A DNA stretch of 64,000 bases from a bacterium (GCA_004563405.1 SFTH01000007.1:62001-126000); one strand, 5' to 3'. Shown: positions 1-8,499, counted from the stretch's first letter. The notes: generated by a model not told the origin, from the letters alone. Translations and numbers: made by a program.

Positions 1-76
1 TCTTGCGAATCTCATTCTCCATCTTCGCCGCGCAGTTGGCGCAGTCCAGATCCAGCATCCTGAAAACCTTCTTCAT
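1..76 (-). CDS. Heavy-metal-associated domain protein, probably the N-terminus of a metal P-type ATPase (partial)
   Basis: Only the first 25 codons lie in the window; the gene runs off the left edge. The protein starts MKKVFRMLDLDCANCAAKM, the metal-binding loop (xxCxxC) of a heavy-metal-associated domain. In Firmicutes this N-terminus is typical of Cd/Zn/Pb-exporting CadA/ZntA ATPases. The ATG at 76-74 has a strong ribosome binding site (GGGAGGA) just upstream. It lies 17 bases after the stop of an ArsR-type metal sensor and is surely co-transcribed with it, which supports a metal efflux role. A stand-alone metallochaperone cannot be excluded because the rest is missing. Confidence 0.7.
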   Translation of the reverse strand, partial: MKKVFRMLDLDCANCAAKMENEIRK

Positions 77-93
77 CTGTTCTTCCTCCCCTG

Positions 94-456
94 TCATTCC
101 TCGATGTGTTCCATGCCCTGGTCGATGATCGTGCGCACATGATCGTCCGCCAGCGAATAAAAGACCGTCTTGCCCTCCCGGCGGTTCTTCACCAGCTTCG
201 CCTGCTTCAAAAGCCGCAGCTGATGGGAGATCGCCGACTGGGTCATGCCCAGCACCTCTGCAATGTCGCAGACGCACATTTCCGCCTCGAAGAGCACATA
301 GAGTATACGGATGCGCGTGGTGTCGCCAAAGATCTTGAAAAGCTCCGCAAGGTCGTACAGCTTTTCCTCCTCAGGCATCTCCGGCCGCACCGCGCCGATG
401 ATCTCCCCGTGCGTGCAAAACTCGTCGCAGCGCTCCACGCCGTTGTTGTCCAGCAA
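94..456 (-). CDS. ArsR/SmtB-family metal-sensing repressor, CadC-like
   Basis: A 120-residue winged-helix repressor. The helix-turn-helix is around residues 62-90 (SAISHQLRLLKQAKLV). Metal ligands of the CadC type are visible: an N-terminal C-x3-C pair (Cys10, Cys14), the CVC motif in helix 3 (Cys61, Cys63) and a His/Glu-rich C-terminus. In this family, binding of Cd, Pb or Zn releases the operator. The chosen start is TTG at 456, because it keeps the N-terminal cysteine pair and has GGAG ten bases upstream. The gene has a consensus promoter with an overlapping palindromic operator, so it very likely represses itself and the downstream metal transporter. Confidence 0.85.
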   Translation of the reverse strand: MLDNNGVERCDEFCTHGEIIGAVRPEMPEEEKLYDLAELFKIFGDTTRIRILYVLFEAEMCVCDIAEVLGMTQSAISHQLRLLKQAKLVKNRREGKTVFYSLADDHVRTIIDQGMEHIEE

Positions 457-473
457 GAATCTTCATCTCCATT

Positions 474-495
474 CATATGATCACTTGTTCATATG
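474..495. promoter_or_regulatory. ArsR-type operator palindrome
   Basis: A 10-2-10 inverted repeat (CATATGATCA, CT, TGTTCATATG) with one mismatch. It sits between the -10 box and the arsR start, where the transcript should begin. This matches the 12-2-12 layout known for SmtB/CzrA/CadC operators. Binding here by the adjacent regulator would block transcription. Confidence 0.75.
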
Positions 496-498
496 TAT

Positions 499-526
499 AT
501 TATACTCGTTTTCCCGCAGCTGTCAA
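499..526 (-). promoter_or_regulatory. Sigma-A-type promoter of the arsR metal operon
   Basis: On the minus strand TTGACA (526-521) and TATAAT (504-499) are separated by 16 bases, a near-perfect promoter. The predicted start falls inside the operator palindrome. Confidence 0.85.
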
Positions 527-550
527 GCGTTTCGACGCATTTTCACACAA

Positions 551-585
551 AAAACCCGGAGAATCCTGTGATCCTCCGGGTTTTG
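551..585 (-). terminator. Intrinsic terminator after the SDR gene
   Basis: A hairpin with an AACCCGGAG/CTCCGGGTT stem, followed on the minus strand by a T-rich run. It lies 22 bases past the SDR stop codon and also insulates the arsR promoter. Confidence 0.75.
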
Positions 586-606
586 ATGTTCCCTGCGCCC
601 TCGCGC

Positions 607-1482
607 TTACTTCAGCATAACCTGACCGCCGGTCACCGGGATGGCCTGACCGGTCTCGTACTTCTGCTCCACGCAGTAGAAGATGGCGCGCGCCACATCC
701 TTCGGGAAGCAGCCGCGGTTCATGGGAACCTTGGACATGTAGTACTTGCGCACGTCCTCGACGGTCTTTGCGCCGGGCACCTTGCCCGCGTTCAGATACT
801 GCACGAACAGGCCGCGCTCCGGGTCGGACCACAGCGGGCCGTCCAGATAGTTGCCGGGGCAGATGGCATTGACCTTGATGTTGTAGGGGCACAGCTCCAG
901 CGCGAAGGACTGGGTAAGTCCAATGCCGCCGAACTTGGAGCCTGCGTAGGCGTAGTTGTTCTTGCTGCCCTCCAGGCCGGACTTGGAGTTGATGGTGACG
1001 ATGTCAAAGAACGCCTCGGGATCGGCCTCATGCTGGGCCTCCATGATGGCGGCGGCGTACTTCGCGCAGAGGAAGTAGCCGGTGTAGTTGATGTTGGTGA
1101 CGAAGTCGAAGGTGTTCTTCTCCAGCTCCAGCAGGTTGCCCGCCTTGGCGACGCCGGCATTGCTGACCAGGATGTCCAGGCCGCCCCACTTTTCGACGGT
1201 GTCCTGCACCATCTTCGCGACGGATTCCTCGCTGGTGACGTTGACTTCGATGGCGAAGGCGTACTCGCCCAGCTCCTTGGCCACGGCCTCGGCGCCCGCC
1301 ACGTTCATATCCGCAATGCCCACGATGGCGCCCTCAGCGTAGAGCTCCTCGGCAATGCCCTTGCCAAATCCCTGCGCCGCACCGGTCACGATGGCGATCT
1401 TGCCGGCCAGGCGGCCCTTGGTCGCGGGACGCACATGTATCTTTTCCTTGGCAATCTGCTGCCACTTGGTCATATCAATCAT
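607..1482 (-). CDS. Short-chain dehydrogenase, sorbitol-6-phosphate 2-dehydrogenase-like
   Basis: A 291-residue Rossmann-fold SDR. It has the nucleotide motif TGAAQGFGKG, the NAG motif (VSNAGVAKAG), the catalytic Tyr-x3-Lys (YAGSK) with the preceding Ser in NSKSG, and a C-terminal VTGGQVM. The NSKSG, GSKNN, FGGIGLTQS and TGQ-VTGGQVM blocks resemble SrlD/GutD, which oxidises sorbitol 6-phosphate to fructose 6-phosphate. A longer N-terminus precedes the fold. The ATG at 1482 is preferred because AAAGGA lies about 11 bases upstream; an in-frame start at 1533 has no better signal. No PTS or sugar genes are adjacent, so the substrate is inferred from similarity only. Confidence 0.75.
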   Translation of the reverse strand: MIDMTKWQQIAKEKIHVRPATKGRLAGKIAIVTGAAQGFGKGIAEELYAEGAIVGIADMNVAGAEAVAKELGEYAFAIEVNVTSEESVAKMVQDTVEKWGGLDILVSNAGVAKAGNLLELEKNTFDFVTNINYTGYFLCAKYAAAIMEAQHEADPEAFFDIVTINSKSGLEGSKNNYAYAGSKFGGIGLTQSFALELCPYNIKVNAICPGNYLDGPLWSDPERGLFVQYLNAGKVPGAKTVEDVRKYYMSKVPMNRGCFPKDVARAIFYCVEQKYETGQAIPVTGGQVMLK

Positions 1483-1531
1483 TGAAACGCACATTCCTTT
1501 CCATATGTAATCTACATTCCTATTATAGCGC

Positions 1532-1558
1532 AAGGGGCCGGAAAATTCCAGCCCCTTT
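1532..1558 (-). terminator. Palindromic hairpin, weak terminator after the XRE gene
   Basis: A near-perfect palindrome of the form AAGGGGC...GCCCCTTT lies between the XRE gene stop and the SDR gene. The T-run after it on the minus strand is poor, so termination would be inefficient. Confidence 0.45.
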
Positions 1559-1593
1559 GCAGAATATTGGCAAGTTTTTCCACAAATCGAAAC

Positions 1594-2574
1594 TCATTTG
1601 CGGCCGCGGGCAACGCCCGAAGCAATGATGCGCACCACAGCGAAGAGCACGCCCGCCACGGGCCAGAGAATCCAGCTCCTGTCCCAGCGATCCGCAGGAA
1701 GGCTGATGGCCAGGTAGACGGCCACCACCACCAGCCAGTAGGCTGTGGAAATCGCGCCCGAAGCGCTGCGTCCCGCCTTCTCCTCCCGGGTGTACTCTCC
1801 CTCCTCCAGCAGCTTGTTGTAGCTGGCCCAGATGACGCCGCTGCGAATCAACATGTACACGCCTGCTCCCACCATGAGCAGCAGCAGATCGACCATGGCC
1901 ACGATCAGCAGGTCGCCGCCGCCGGCAGCCACGCCGAGGAACAGCGGCAGCACGGAGAGGATGCAGATGCACACGCCCGCGACGGTGCTGCGGTTGTGCG
2001 CCTCCCGGTAATTCTCCCGCTTTTCCTGCACCATGCCGCGCACGCCGTACTCCGTCTCAAAGCTCTCCCGCTCCAGATAGCGGAAGGGTTCGGTCTTTCC
2101 ACCGATGGCGATGAACTGCGCCACGGCCAGCGCCACCAGCGCCAGCAGCACGCCCATGCCCACGCCCACGGCCAGCGCCTCTGAAACTCCCCAAACGGGA
2201 ACCTCGCTGGCCGCGCCCAGGAAAATCAGGCAGGCGGGCGAAAGGATGCACAGGGACACGGCGCGGGCGAGTGCGCCCGCCGTGCCGGCCTTCACGGAGA
2301 GGAAGCGCTGTGCCTCCTCCATGCTCACCTGGCGAAGTGGACTCTCCTCCTCCGCCGGCGCGCCGTCCACCTCCTCGATCTCATCCTTGAGCAGATAGTC
2401 CGTACTCACGCCGAAGAGCTTCGACAAGCGCACCATCTTCTCCAGATCCGGCACCGACTGCGCGCCCTCCCACTTGGAGACCGACTGACGCGACACATCC
2501 ATCTGCTCCGCCAGCTCCTCCTGGGACCAGCCGCTCTTCCTGCGCAATTGAATCAGTTTATCCGCAAATATCAT
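1594..2574 (-). CDS. XRE-family transcriptional regulator with a C-terminal membrane domain
   Basis: A 326-residue protein. Residues 1-65 form a Cro/CI-type helix-turn-helix (SWSQ-like GWSQEELAEQ, then VSRQSVSKWE). After a charged linker come at least five or six hydrophobic helices, so the DNA-binding domain is tethered to the membrane. Such proteins in Firmicutes are thought to sense envelope or small-molecule signals, but the ligand is unknown. The start is the ATG at 2574, with GGGAG seven bases upstream. It stands alone between convergent or tandem unrelated genes, so context does not reveal its target. Confidence 0.8.
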   Translation of the reverse strand: MIFADKLIQLRRKSGWSQEELAEQMDVSRQSVSKWEGAQSVPDLEKMVRLSKLFGVSTDYLLKDEIEEVDGAPAEEESPLRQVSMEEAQRFLSVKAGTAGALARAVSLCILSPACLIFLGAASEVPVWGVSEALAVGVGMGVLLALVALAVAQFIAIGGKTEPFRYLERESFETEYGVRGMVQEKRENYREAHNRSTVAGVCICILSVLPLFLGVAAGGGDLLIVAMVDLLLLMVGAGVYMLIRSGVIWASYNKLLEEGEYTREEKAGRSASGAISTAYWLVVVAVYLAISLPADRWDRSWILWPVAGVLFAVVRIIASGVARGRK

Positions 2575-2735
2575 GGTTTTCTCTCCCTTCATTTCTGAGG
2601 GACGCTTTCGTCCAACGCGTTCATTTTACGCGTCTTTCCGGCTGCACGCCATCAACCGGCGCCTTGCAATCCGTCAACCCGCGGTTGCCCAGGGGATTTT
2701 TCGGGAAAAAAAGCGGCTTTTGGGCGATATCCGCC

Positions 2736-4139
2736 TCAGGCACGCTCCATTTCGAAGAGCTTGCGGCCCATCAGCACGCCCATGCAGCTGGCCATCATCA
2801 GGCCGCGGGTCCAGCCGCTGGAGTCGCCCAGGCAGTGCAGGCCCTCGATGGACGTCGTCAGGTTTTCATCCATCCGAATGCGGTTGGAGTAGAACTTGAG
2901 CTCCGGAGAGTACAGGAGCGTCTCGTAGCTGGCAAAGCCCGGCACCACCTGATCCATGGCCTGGATGAAGTTGATGATGTTGGTCATGGCCCGGTAGGGC
3001 ATGGCTGCGGTGATATCCCCCGCCACCGCGTCCGGCAGCGTGGGCTTGACGTTGGATTCCGCCAGCTCCTTGGCCCAGGTGCGCTTGCCGTCCAGAATAT
3101 CGCCGAAGCGCTGCACGAGGATGTGACCGTTGGCCAGCATGTTCGTCAGCTCGCCCACCTTCTGCGCATAGGCGATGGGCTGGTTGAAGGGCACGGAGAA
3201 ATTGTGGGAGCAGAGGATGGCCAGATTGGTGTTGTTGGACTTGAGCTCCTTGTAGGAGTGGCCGTTGACCACCGCCAGGTTGTTGTCGTAGTTCTCCTGA
3301 CTCACGAAGCCGCCGGGATTCTGGCAGAAGGTGCGCACCTTGTTTTTGAAGGGCCGCGGATGGCCGATGAGCTTGGACTCATAGAGCACCTCGTTGACCT
3401 TCTCCATGATTTCGTTGCGGCACTCCACGCGCACGCCGATGTCCACGGTGCCCGGCTGATGGGCAATGCCGTGCTCGGCGCAGATGCCCTCCAGCCAATC
3501 CGCGCCGCGCCTTCCCGTAGCGATGATGGTGCGACGCGCGCGGATCTCGCACGTTTCTTCACCCCTGGATAGGGTCACGCCCAGGCAGGTGCTGCCCTCC
3601 AGAATGAGGTTGGTGCACTCCCATCCGAAGAGCATCTCCACGCCGTGCTCCAGCAGATACTGCTCGATGTCATAGTAGATCTTCTGAGCCTTCTCTGTGC
3701 CCAGATGACGAATGGGACAATCCACCAGCTTCAGCCCCGCCTGAATGGCCCTGCGGCGGATGTCCTTCACCGCGTCGGGATTCGCCACGCCCTCCACCTT
3801 CGTGTCCGCGCCGAATTCGAGGTAGATCCCGTCCGTATAGTCGATCAGCTCCTGGGCAAACTGCTCGCCCACGAGGCTCGGGAAGTCGCCGCCCACCTCG
3901 CAGCTCAGCGAGAGCTTTCCGTCCGAAAACGCGCCCGCGCCGGAAAAGCCGGTGGTGATGTGGCAGTAGGGCTTGCAGTTGACGCACTTGCGCGTCTTCG
4001 CCTTCGGGCAGGCCCGCTTCTCGATGGGCTGGCCCTTCTCCACGATGACGATGTGCCTCTTGCTTCCCCGCCGGATCAGCTCCATTGCGGTAAAGATGCC
4101 GGAAGGTCCCGCGCCAATGATGACAATGTCCGTATTCAT
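2736..4139 (-). CDS. FAD-dependent dehydrogenase of the COG2509 family
   Basis: A 467-residue flavoprotein. The N-terminal dinucleotide-binding motif is IIGAGPSGIF (residues 7-16), followed near residue 45 by a cysteine-rich stretch (CPKAKTRKCVNC, then CHITTGFSGAGAFSDGKLS). This pattern is characteristic of a widespread but poorly characterised group of FAD-utilising dehydrogenases. A GDSSG motif near the C-terminus fits the second FAD-contact region. The reaction is not known. The start at 4139 has AAGGGG eight bases upstream. The leader carries its own strong promoter and an intrinsic terminator before the start codon, so expression is probably attenuated. Confidence 0.85.
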   Translation of the reverse strand: MNTDIVIIGAGPSGIFTAMELIRRGSKRHIVIVEKGQPIEKRACPKAKTRKCVNCKPYCHITTGFSGAGAFSDGKLSLSCEVGGDFPSLVGEQFAQELIDYTDGIYLEFGADTKVEGVANPDAVKDIRRRAIQAGLKLVDCPIRHLGTEKAQKIYYDIEQYLLEHGVEMLFGWECTNLILEGSTCLGVTLSRGEETCEIRARRTIIATGRRGADWLEGICAEHGIAHQPGTVDIGVRVECRNEIMEKVNEVLYESKLIGHPRPFKNKVRTFCQNPGGFVSQENYDNNLAVVNGHSYKELKSNNTNLAILCSHNFSVPFNQPIAYAQKVGELTNMLANGHILVQRFGDILDGKRTWAKELAESNVKPTLPDAVAGDITAAMPYRAMTNIINFIQAMDQVVPGFASYETLLYSPELKFYSNRIRMDENLTTSIEGLHCLGDSSGWTRGLMMASCMGVLMGRKLFEMERA

Positions 4140-4162
4140 GTTGAATTCCCCTTTTTCTGCAT

Positions 4163-4188
4163 AAAAAAGCCGCCGGTTTCCCGACGAC
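4163..4188 (-). terminator. Intrinsic terminator inside the leader of the COG2509 gene (attenuator candidate)
   Basis: On the minus strand an 8-bp stem with two G-U pairs is closed by a GAAA tetraloop and followed by six T residues. It lies about 25 bases before the start codon and downstream of a promoter, so it could terminate leader transcripts. It may also serve as the sfsA terminator. Confidence 0.75.
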
Positions 4189-4210
4189 CCATCGCGCATA
4201 GTTTATGGCT

Positions 4211-4233
4211 CATGGGCCCCGTCAAGGCCCATG
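4211..4233 (-). promoter_or_regulatory. Leader hairpin (inverted repeat) upstream of the attenuator
   Basis: A perfect 8-bp inverted repeat (CATGGGCC / GGCCCATG) with a 7-base loop. In the minus-strand RNA the loop reads UUGACGG. It can pair, with wobbles, with UCGUCGG of the downstream terminator arm. Together with the terminator it looks like a small regulatory leader. It matches no riboswitch class that I recognise. Confidence 0.5.
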
Positions 4234-4237
4234 CCTC

Positions 4238-4266
4238 ATTATATAATATTTACATAATTCTGTCAA
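4238..4266 (-). promoter_or_regulatory. Consensus promoter for the COG2509 gene
   Basis: On the minus strand a perfect TTGACA (4266-4261) and a perfect TATAAT (4243-4238) are 17 bases apart. The -35 box lies within the last codons of sfsA. Confidence 0.85.
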
Positions 4267-4969
4267 GCTGTCCGGGGCGCTCCAGGTCCACCTGCACCGG
4301 CGCGTCGATGCGCGCGCCGCCCGGCCAGACCGCACAATCCAGCGCGATCACCTCCACGCCCGCGTCCCGGGCCTCGATCAGTGCCTCGCCGAACTCCGGC
4401 TGGGTCTCCCAGTTGGGCCGGAACGTGTGCACGCCCTTCATCTGGATGACAATCAGCACGATGCAGCGGCAGCCCTCCTTCGCCAGCGCCGTCAGGCCCC
4501 GAAGGTGTTTCACGCCCCGCAGCGTGGGCGCGTCGGGAAAGCGGGCCACGCCATTCTCCTCCAGCGTGCAGCCCTTGACCTCGATCACCACCCGGCGGCC
4601 ATCCTGCTGACCGGCAAAATCGAAGCGGGAGTCGCCGATGGTGGCCTCGGCGCGCAGGTGCTCAATTCTGCCCAGTCCTTCCGCCGCAAGCCACTCCTGC
4701 GCCATGACGTTTGGCGCCATGGAATCCATGTTAATGAGCTTCAAGCCCTCCGGGCCGCGCCGCTCCACGGCCACAAGATCGCAGGCGGTCTTGCGCCTGG
4801 GGTTTGCGCTCCTCTCCAGATAGACCGTGTTGCCCGGAACCAGCAGCTCGGCGCAGCGCCCGGTGTTCTTCACATGGACGCGCTGCTGTTCCCCGTCAAT
4901 CTCCACCACAGCGATAAAGCGGTTCGGGCGGGAGATGAAGGTAGCCCGACAGATGTTTTCGTATCGCAT
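4250..4969 (-). CDS. sfsA: SfsA-family DNA/RNA nuclease-like protein
   Basis: A 239-residue protein with the SfsA pattern: an N-terminal OB-like part (RATFISRPNRF, HVKNTGRC), then the nuclease-like half with RFDF and EVKGCTLEE, and a typical FPDAPTLRG block. SfsA was first linked to sugar fermentation in E. coli, and the fold is related to PD-(D/E)XK nucleases; its cellular role is unsettled. The ATG at 4969 is chosen because TGGAG lies eight bases upstream. It follows pheST with a stem-loop in between and probably receives some read-through. Confidence 0.9.
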   Translation of the reverse strand: MRYENICRATFISRPNRFIAVVEIDGEQQRVHVKNTGRCAELLVPGNTVYLERSANPRRKTACDLVAVERRGPEGLKLINMDSMAPNVMAQEWLAAEGLGRIEHLRAEATIGDSRFDFAGQQDGRRVVIEVKGCTLEENGVARFPDAPTLRGVKHLRGLTALAKEGCRCIVLIVIQMKGVHTFRPNWETQPEFGEALIEARDAGVEVIALDCAVWPGGARIDAPVQVDLERPGQLDRIM

Positions 4970-4990
4970 CGCAATTCTCCACATACAGAC

Positions 4991-5022
4991 TGCGCCGCCA
5001 CCGTAAAATCGATGGCGGCGCA
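4991..5022. other. Stem-loop between pheT and sfsA
   Basis: A long GC-rich hairpin (TGCGCCGCCA / TGGCGGCGCA arms) just after the pheT stop. It lacks a T-run on either strand, so it may slow or process the transcript rather than terminate it efficiently. Confidence 0.55.
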
Positions 5023-5038
5023 GGATACGGATCCAACT

Positions 5039-7426
5039 TCAGCGCAGCTCCGCGCCGTACCCGGCCTCGACAGCCTTGAGAATCTTCGCCATCGCGCCGG
5101 AGATCTCCTCGTCGGTGAGGGTGCGGTCGCTGGCGCGGAAAGCCAGGGCATAGGCCACGGACTTCTTGTCCTTGCCCAGCTTTTCGCCGCGATAGATGTC
5201 GAAGAACTTCACGCTCTCCAGCGTCTTTCCGCCGGAGACACGGATGGTCTCCAGCATCTCGCCCACGGGAACCTTTTCGTCCACCACCAGCGCGATGTCG
5301 CGGGTGACCGCCGGGAACTTCGGCAGGGGCCGGACGCCATTGAAGCCCTGCTCCAGCGGGCGCAGCGCGTCCAGATCAATCTCCGCCACATAGACGCGGC
5401 TCTCGATGCCAAATTTCTCGGCCACGTCCGGGTGAATTTCGCCCAGCTGGGCCAGGCGCACATCACCGGCGCTCAGCACCGCCTTGCGGCCCGGATGGTA
5501 GTAGTCGTCGCCGCCAGCCTTCACGCCAGGCGTCACGCCAAATACCTGCATCAGCCAAATGGCCGCGTCCCGCACGGCATAGAAGTCCGCGCCGCCGCCG
5601 AACAGGCCGAGGGTCAGCATGTGCTTTTCCACGGGCAGCTCGCCCGCAGCCGCAGGCATGAACACCTTGGAGAGCTCGAAGAGCCGCCCCTCGGCATTGC
5701 CGCGGTTCAGGTTGGAGGCGATGGTGTTGAGCATGGAGGGCACCATCGTCGTGCGCATCACGGAGGTGTCCTCGCCCAGGGGATTGCGCAGCACGACGCA
5801 ATTCGCCCGTTCATCGTCCGCAGCAAGGCCCAGGCTCTCGATCCACCTGGGGCTGATGAAGGAATAGTTCAGAATCTCGAACATGCCCTGGCCCACCAGC
5901 GCCGCCTTCACGCGGTCGTTGAACACCATGCTCTCACTGCGGCGGCCCGCCATGGTCACGGCGTTCATCAGCGTGGAAGGAATGTGGTCGTAGCCGTACA
6001 TGCGCAGCACTTCCTCGGCGATGTCCGCCTCGGTGTCCATATCCTGACGGAAGGCCGGAACCTCGCAGGTCAGCGTGTCGCCGCAGCGCTCGGTGTCGAT
6101 GTAGAGGCGGTTGAGGATGTCCTCCATGTCCTCTCCGTCCACGTCCACGCCGTTCAGGCGGCAGATGCGCTGAACGCTCGCCTCGATGGTCTTGCCCTCG
6201 GCGGGATGGGGATAGTTGTCGTAGACGCCGGGCACCACGTCGCCGCACTCCAGCATGTTCACCAGCATGCAGGCGCGCTCCAGCGCCTCCAGCGCGGTGG
6301 CCGGGCAGACGCCCTTCTCGAAGCGTCCGGAGGCCTCGGTGCGCACACCCAGCTTGCGGGCGGTCACGCGGTTGTTGGCGCGCTCAAAGGCCGCGCACTC
6401 GAAGAGCACGGAGGCGGTGTCGCCCTCGATCTCGCTCTCCTCGCCGCCCATGATGCCTGCAAGGCCCGTGGCGTTCTCCTTGTCCGCGATGACCAGCATG
6501 CTCTCGTCCAGGGTGTGCACCTTGCCGTCCAGCGTGGTCAGCTTCTCGCCCGGGAAGGCGCGGCGCACGATGATGGTCTGATCCTTGACCCGGGAGAGGT
6601 CGAAGGCATGCATCGGATGGCCGGTCTCCAGCATGACGAAGTTGGTGATGTCCACGATGTTGTTGATCGGCCGCACGCCCGCGCCGTAGAGATACTCGCG
6701 CATCCACTTCGGGGACGGGCCGATCTTGACGTTGGTGATCACGCGTGCGCAGTAGCGCGGGCAGGTCTCGGTGTCGCGCACCTCGACGGTGGCATAATCC
6801 TCAAACTTGCCCTTGCCGTTCTCCTCCACGGCGATCTCCGGCATCACAAAGTGCTGCTTCAGCACCGCAGAGCTCTCCCGGGCCAGGCCCCAGACGCTCA
6901 GGCAGTCCGGTCGGTTGGCCAGAATCTCAAAATCGACGATGTCGTCGCCCAGGCCGAAGACCTCCTTTACATCCGTTCCGGGGGCCACGTCCTCGGTGAT
7001 CTCGATGATGCCCTCGTCTCCAATGTGGGGATAGAGTCCGGCGGGCACGTCCAGCTCCGGGCCGGAGCAGAGCATGCCGTTGGAGACCTCGCCGCGCATT
7101 TTGCTCTTCTTGATCTTCACGCCGCCGGGCAGGTGCGCGCCGTCCAGCGCCGCCGCCACGCGCATGCCCGCGTGCACGTTGGGCGCGCCGCAGACGATCT
7201 GGATCGGCTCCTCGCCGCCCACGTCCACCATGCAGATGTGCAGATGGTCGGAATTGGGATGATCCACGCAGGACACCACATAGCCCACGACCACCTTGTC
7301 GAACTGCTCTCCGGTCTTGTCCACGCCCTCGACGGCCGTGCCGGTCATGATCATCTGATTGGCATATTCTTCGGCATTCATCGGAATCTCGACGTATTCC
7401 TTCAGCCATTTCATCGGTACCTTCAT
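5039..7426 (-). CDS. pheT: Phenylalanyl-tRNA synthetase beta subunit
   Basis: A 795-residue protein, the usual length for bacterial PheT. The N-terminal tRNA-binding OB domain (about residues 40-150, with HPNSDHLHIC) is followed by the B3/4 editing domain, the B5 domain and the C-terminal ferredoxin-fold anticodon-binding domain (about residues 700-795, starting near PKFPAVTRDIALVVD). With PheS it forms the alpha2-beta2 enzyme that charges tRNA-Phe. The start has GGAGG about ten bases upstream. It lies 15 bases after pheS and shares the T-box leader. Confidence 0.97.
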   Translation of the reverse strand: MKVPMKWLKEYVEIPMNAEEYANQMIMTGTAVEGVDKTGEQFDKVVVGYVVSCVDHPNSDHLHICMVDVGGEEPIQIVCGAPNVHAGMRVAAALDGAHLPGGVKIKKSKMRGEVSNGMLCSGPELDVPAGLYPHIGDEGIIEITEDVAPGTDVKEVFGLGDDIVDFEILANRPDCLSVWGLARESSAVLKQHFVMPEIAVEENGKGKFEDYATVEVRDTETCPRYCARVITNVKIGPSPKWMREYLYGAGVRPINNIVDITNFVMLETGHPMHAFDLSRVKDQTIIVRRAFPGEKLTTLDGKVHTLDESMLVIADKENATGLAGIMGGEESEIEGDTASVLFECAAFERANNRVTARKLGVRTEASGRFEKGVCPATALEALERACMLVNMLECGDVVPGVYDNYPHPAEGKTIEASVQRICRLNGVDVDGEDMEDILNRLYIDTERCGDTLTCEVPAFRQDMDTEADIAEEVLRMYGYDHIPSTLMNAVTMAGRRSESMVFNDRVKAALVGQGMFEILNYSFISPRWIESLGLAADDERANCVVLRNPLGEDTSVMRTTMVPSMLNTIASNLNRGNAEGRLFELSKVFMPAAAGELPVEKHMLTLGLFGGGADFYAVRDAAIWLMQVFGVTPGVKAGGDDYYHPGRKAVLSAGDVRLAQLGEIHPDVAEKFGIESRVYVAEIDLDALRPLEQGFNGVRPLPKFPAVTRDIALVVDEKVPVGEMLETIRVSGGKTLESVKFFDIYRGEKLGKDKKSVAYALAFRASDRTLTDEEISGAMAKILKAVEAGYGAELR

Positions 7427-7441
7427 CGCTCGCCGTCCTCC

Positions 7442-8464
7442 TTATCGGTACTGCGTCAGGAAGCGCAGGTCGTTTTCATACAGATAGCGCAGGTTCGGAA
7501 TGTTGTACTTCAGGAGCGAAATGCGCTCCACGCCCATGCCGAACGCAAAGCCGGAGTACTTCTTCGGATCGATGCCGCACATCTCCAGCACATGGGGATT
7601 GACCATGCCCGCGCCCAGCACCTCGATCCAGCCGGTGCCCTTGCACATGCGGCAACCCGCACCGCGGCAGTTCGCGCAGGTGAGGTCCACCTCCGCAGAG
7701 GGCTCGGTGAACGGGAAGAAGGACGGGCGGAAGCGGGTGGAGATACCCTCACCGTACATCTGGCGGGCGAACTCGTCCAGCGTGCCCTTCAGGTCGCCCA
7801 TGGTGATGTTCTCGTCGATCACCAGGCCCTCCATCTGGTGGAAGACCGGGCTGTGGGTGGCGTCGGCCTCGTCCGCGCGGTACACGCGGCCCGGGCAGAT
7901 CACACGGATGGGCGGCTTGCGGGTGGTCATGATGCGGGCCTGCACCGGCGAGGTGTGAGTGCGCAGCACGATGTTGTCGTCCACGTAGAAGGTATCCTGG
8001 GCGTCGCGCGCCGGATGATTCTTCGGGATGTTCAGAAGCTCGAAGTTGTAGTGGTCATACTCCACCTCGGGGCCCTCGACCACCTCATAGCCCATGCCGA
8101 CGAAGATGTCCACCATCTTCTGCAGGGCGATGTTCATCGGGTGCAGGCTGCCGGCACTGCGCACTTCGCCGGGCAGCGTCACGTCCACGGCCTCGGCCTC
8201 CAGCCGCGCCTGCTTCTCCCGCTCCCTGAGCTCCGCGCCGCGCTTCTCCAGCGCCTCCTCCAGCGCCTTGCGCACGTCGTTGACCATCTGGCCCATGCGC
8301 GGACGCTCCTCCGCCGGCAGGCTGCCCATGCCGCGCAGCAGGCCCGTCAGCTCGCCCTTCTTTCCAAGGACGTTCACGCGGATCTGCTCCAGGCGGCCGG
8401 TCGCCTTCGCCTCGCTGAGCTCGCTGAGCACGCGCTCCCTGATTTCCCGAAGTTTGTTCTCCAT
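7442..8464 (-). CDS. pheS: Phenylalanyl-tRNA synthetase alpha subunit
   Basis: A 340-residue class II synthetase catalytic subunit. The N-terminal coiled coil (about residues 1-80) precedes the catalytic core with motif 2 (RTHTSPVQAR) and motif 3 (GFAFGMGVERISLL). A Cys-rich insertion (CANCRGAGCRMCKGTGW) is common in Firmicute PheS. The start is the ATG at 8464 with AAAGGAG upstream; the open frame runs further back, but that part overlaps the T-box terminator. It is controlled by uncharged tRNA-Phe through the T-box. Confidence 0.97.
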   Translation of the reverse strand: MENKLREIRERVLSELSEAKATGRLEQIRVNVLGKKGELTGLLRGMGSLPAEERPRMGQMVNDVRKALEEALEKRGAELREREKQARLEAEAVDVTLPGEVRSAGSLHPMNIALQKMVDIFVGMGYEVVEGPEVEYDHYNFELLNIPKNHPARDAQDTFYVDDNIVLRTHTSPVQARIMTTRKPPIRVICPGRVYRADEADATHSPVFHQMEGLVIDENITMGDLKGTLDEFARQMYGEGISTRFRPSFFPFTEPSAEVDLTCANCRGAGCRMCKGTGWIEVLGAGMVNPHVLEMCGIDPKKYSGFAFGMGVERISLLKYNIPNLRYLYENDLRFLTQYR

Positions 8465-8499
8465 GCTCGTATCTCTCCTTTTTCCGTTGATGCCCGGGG

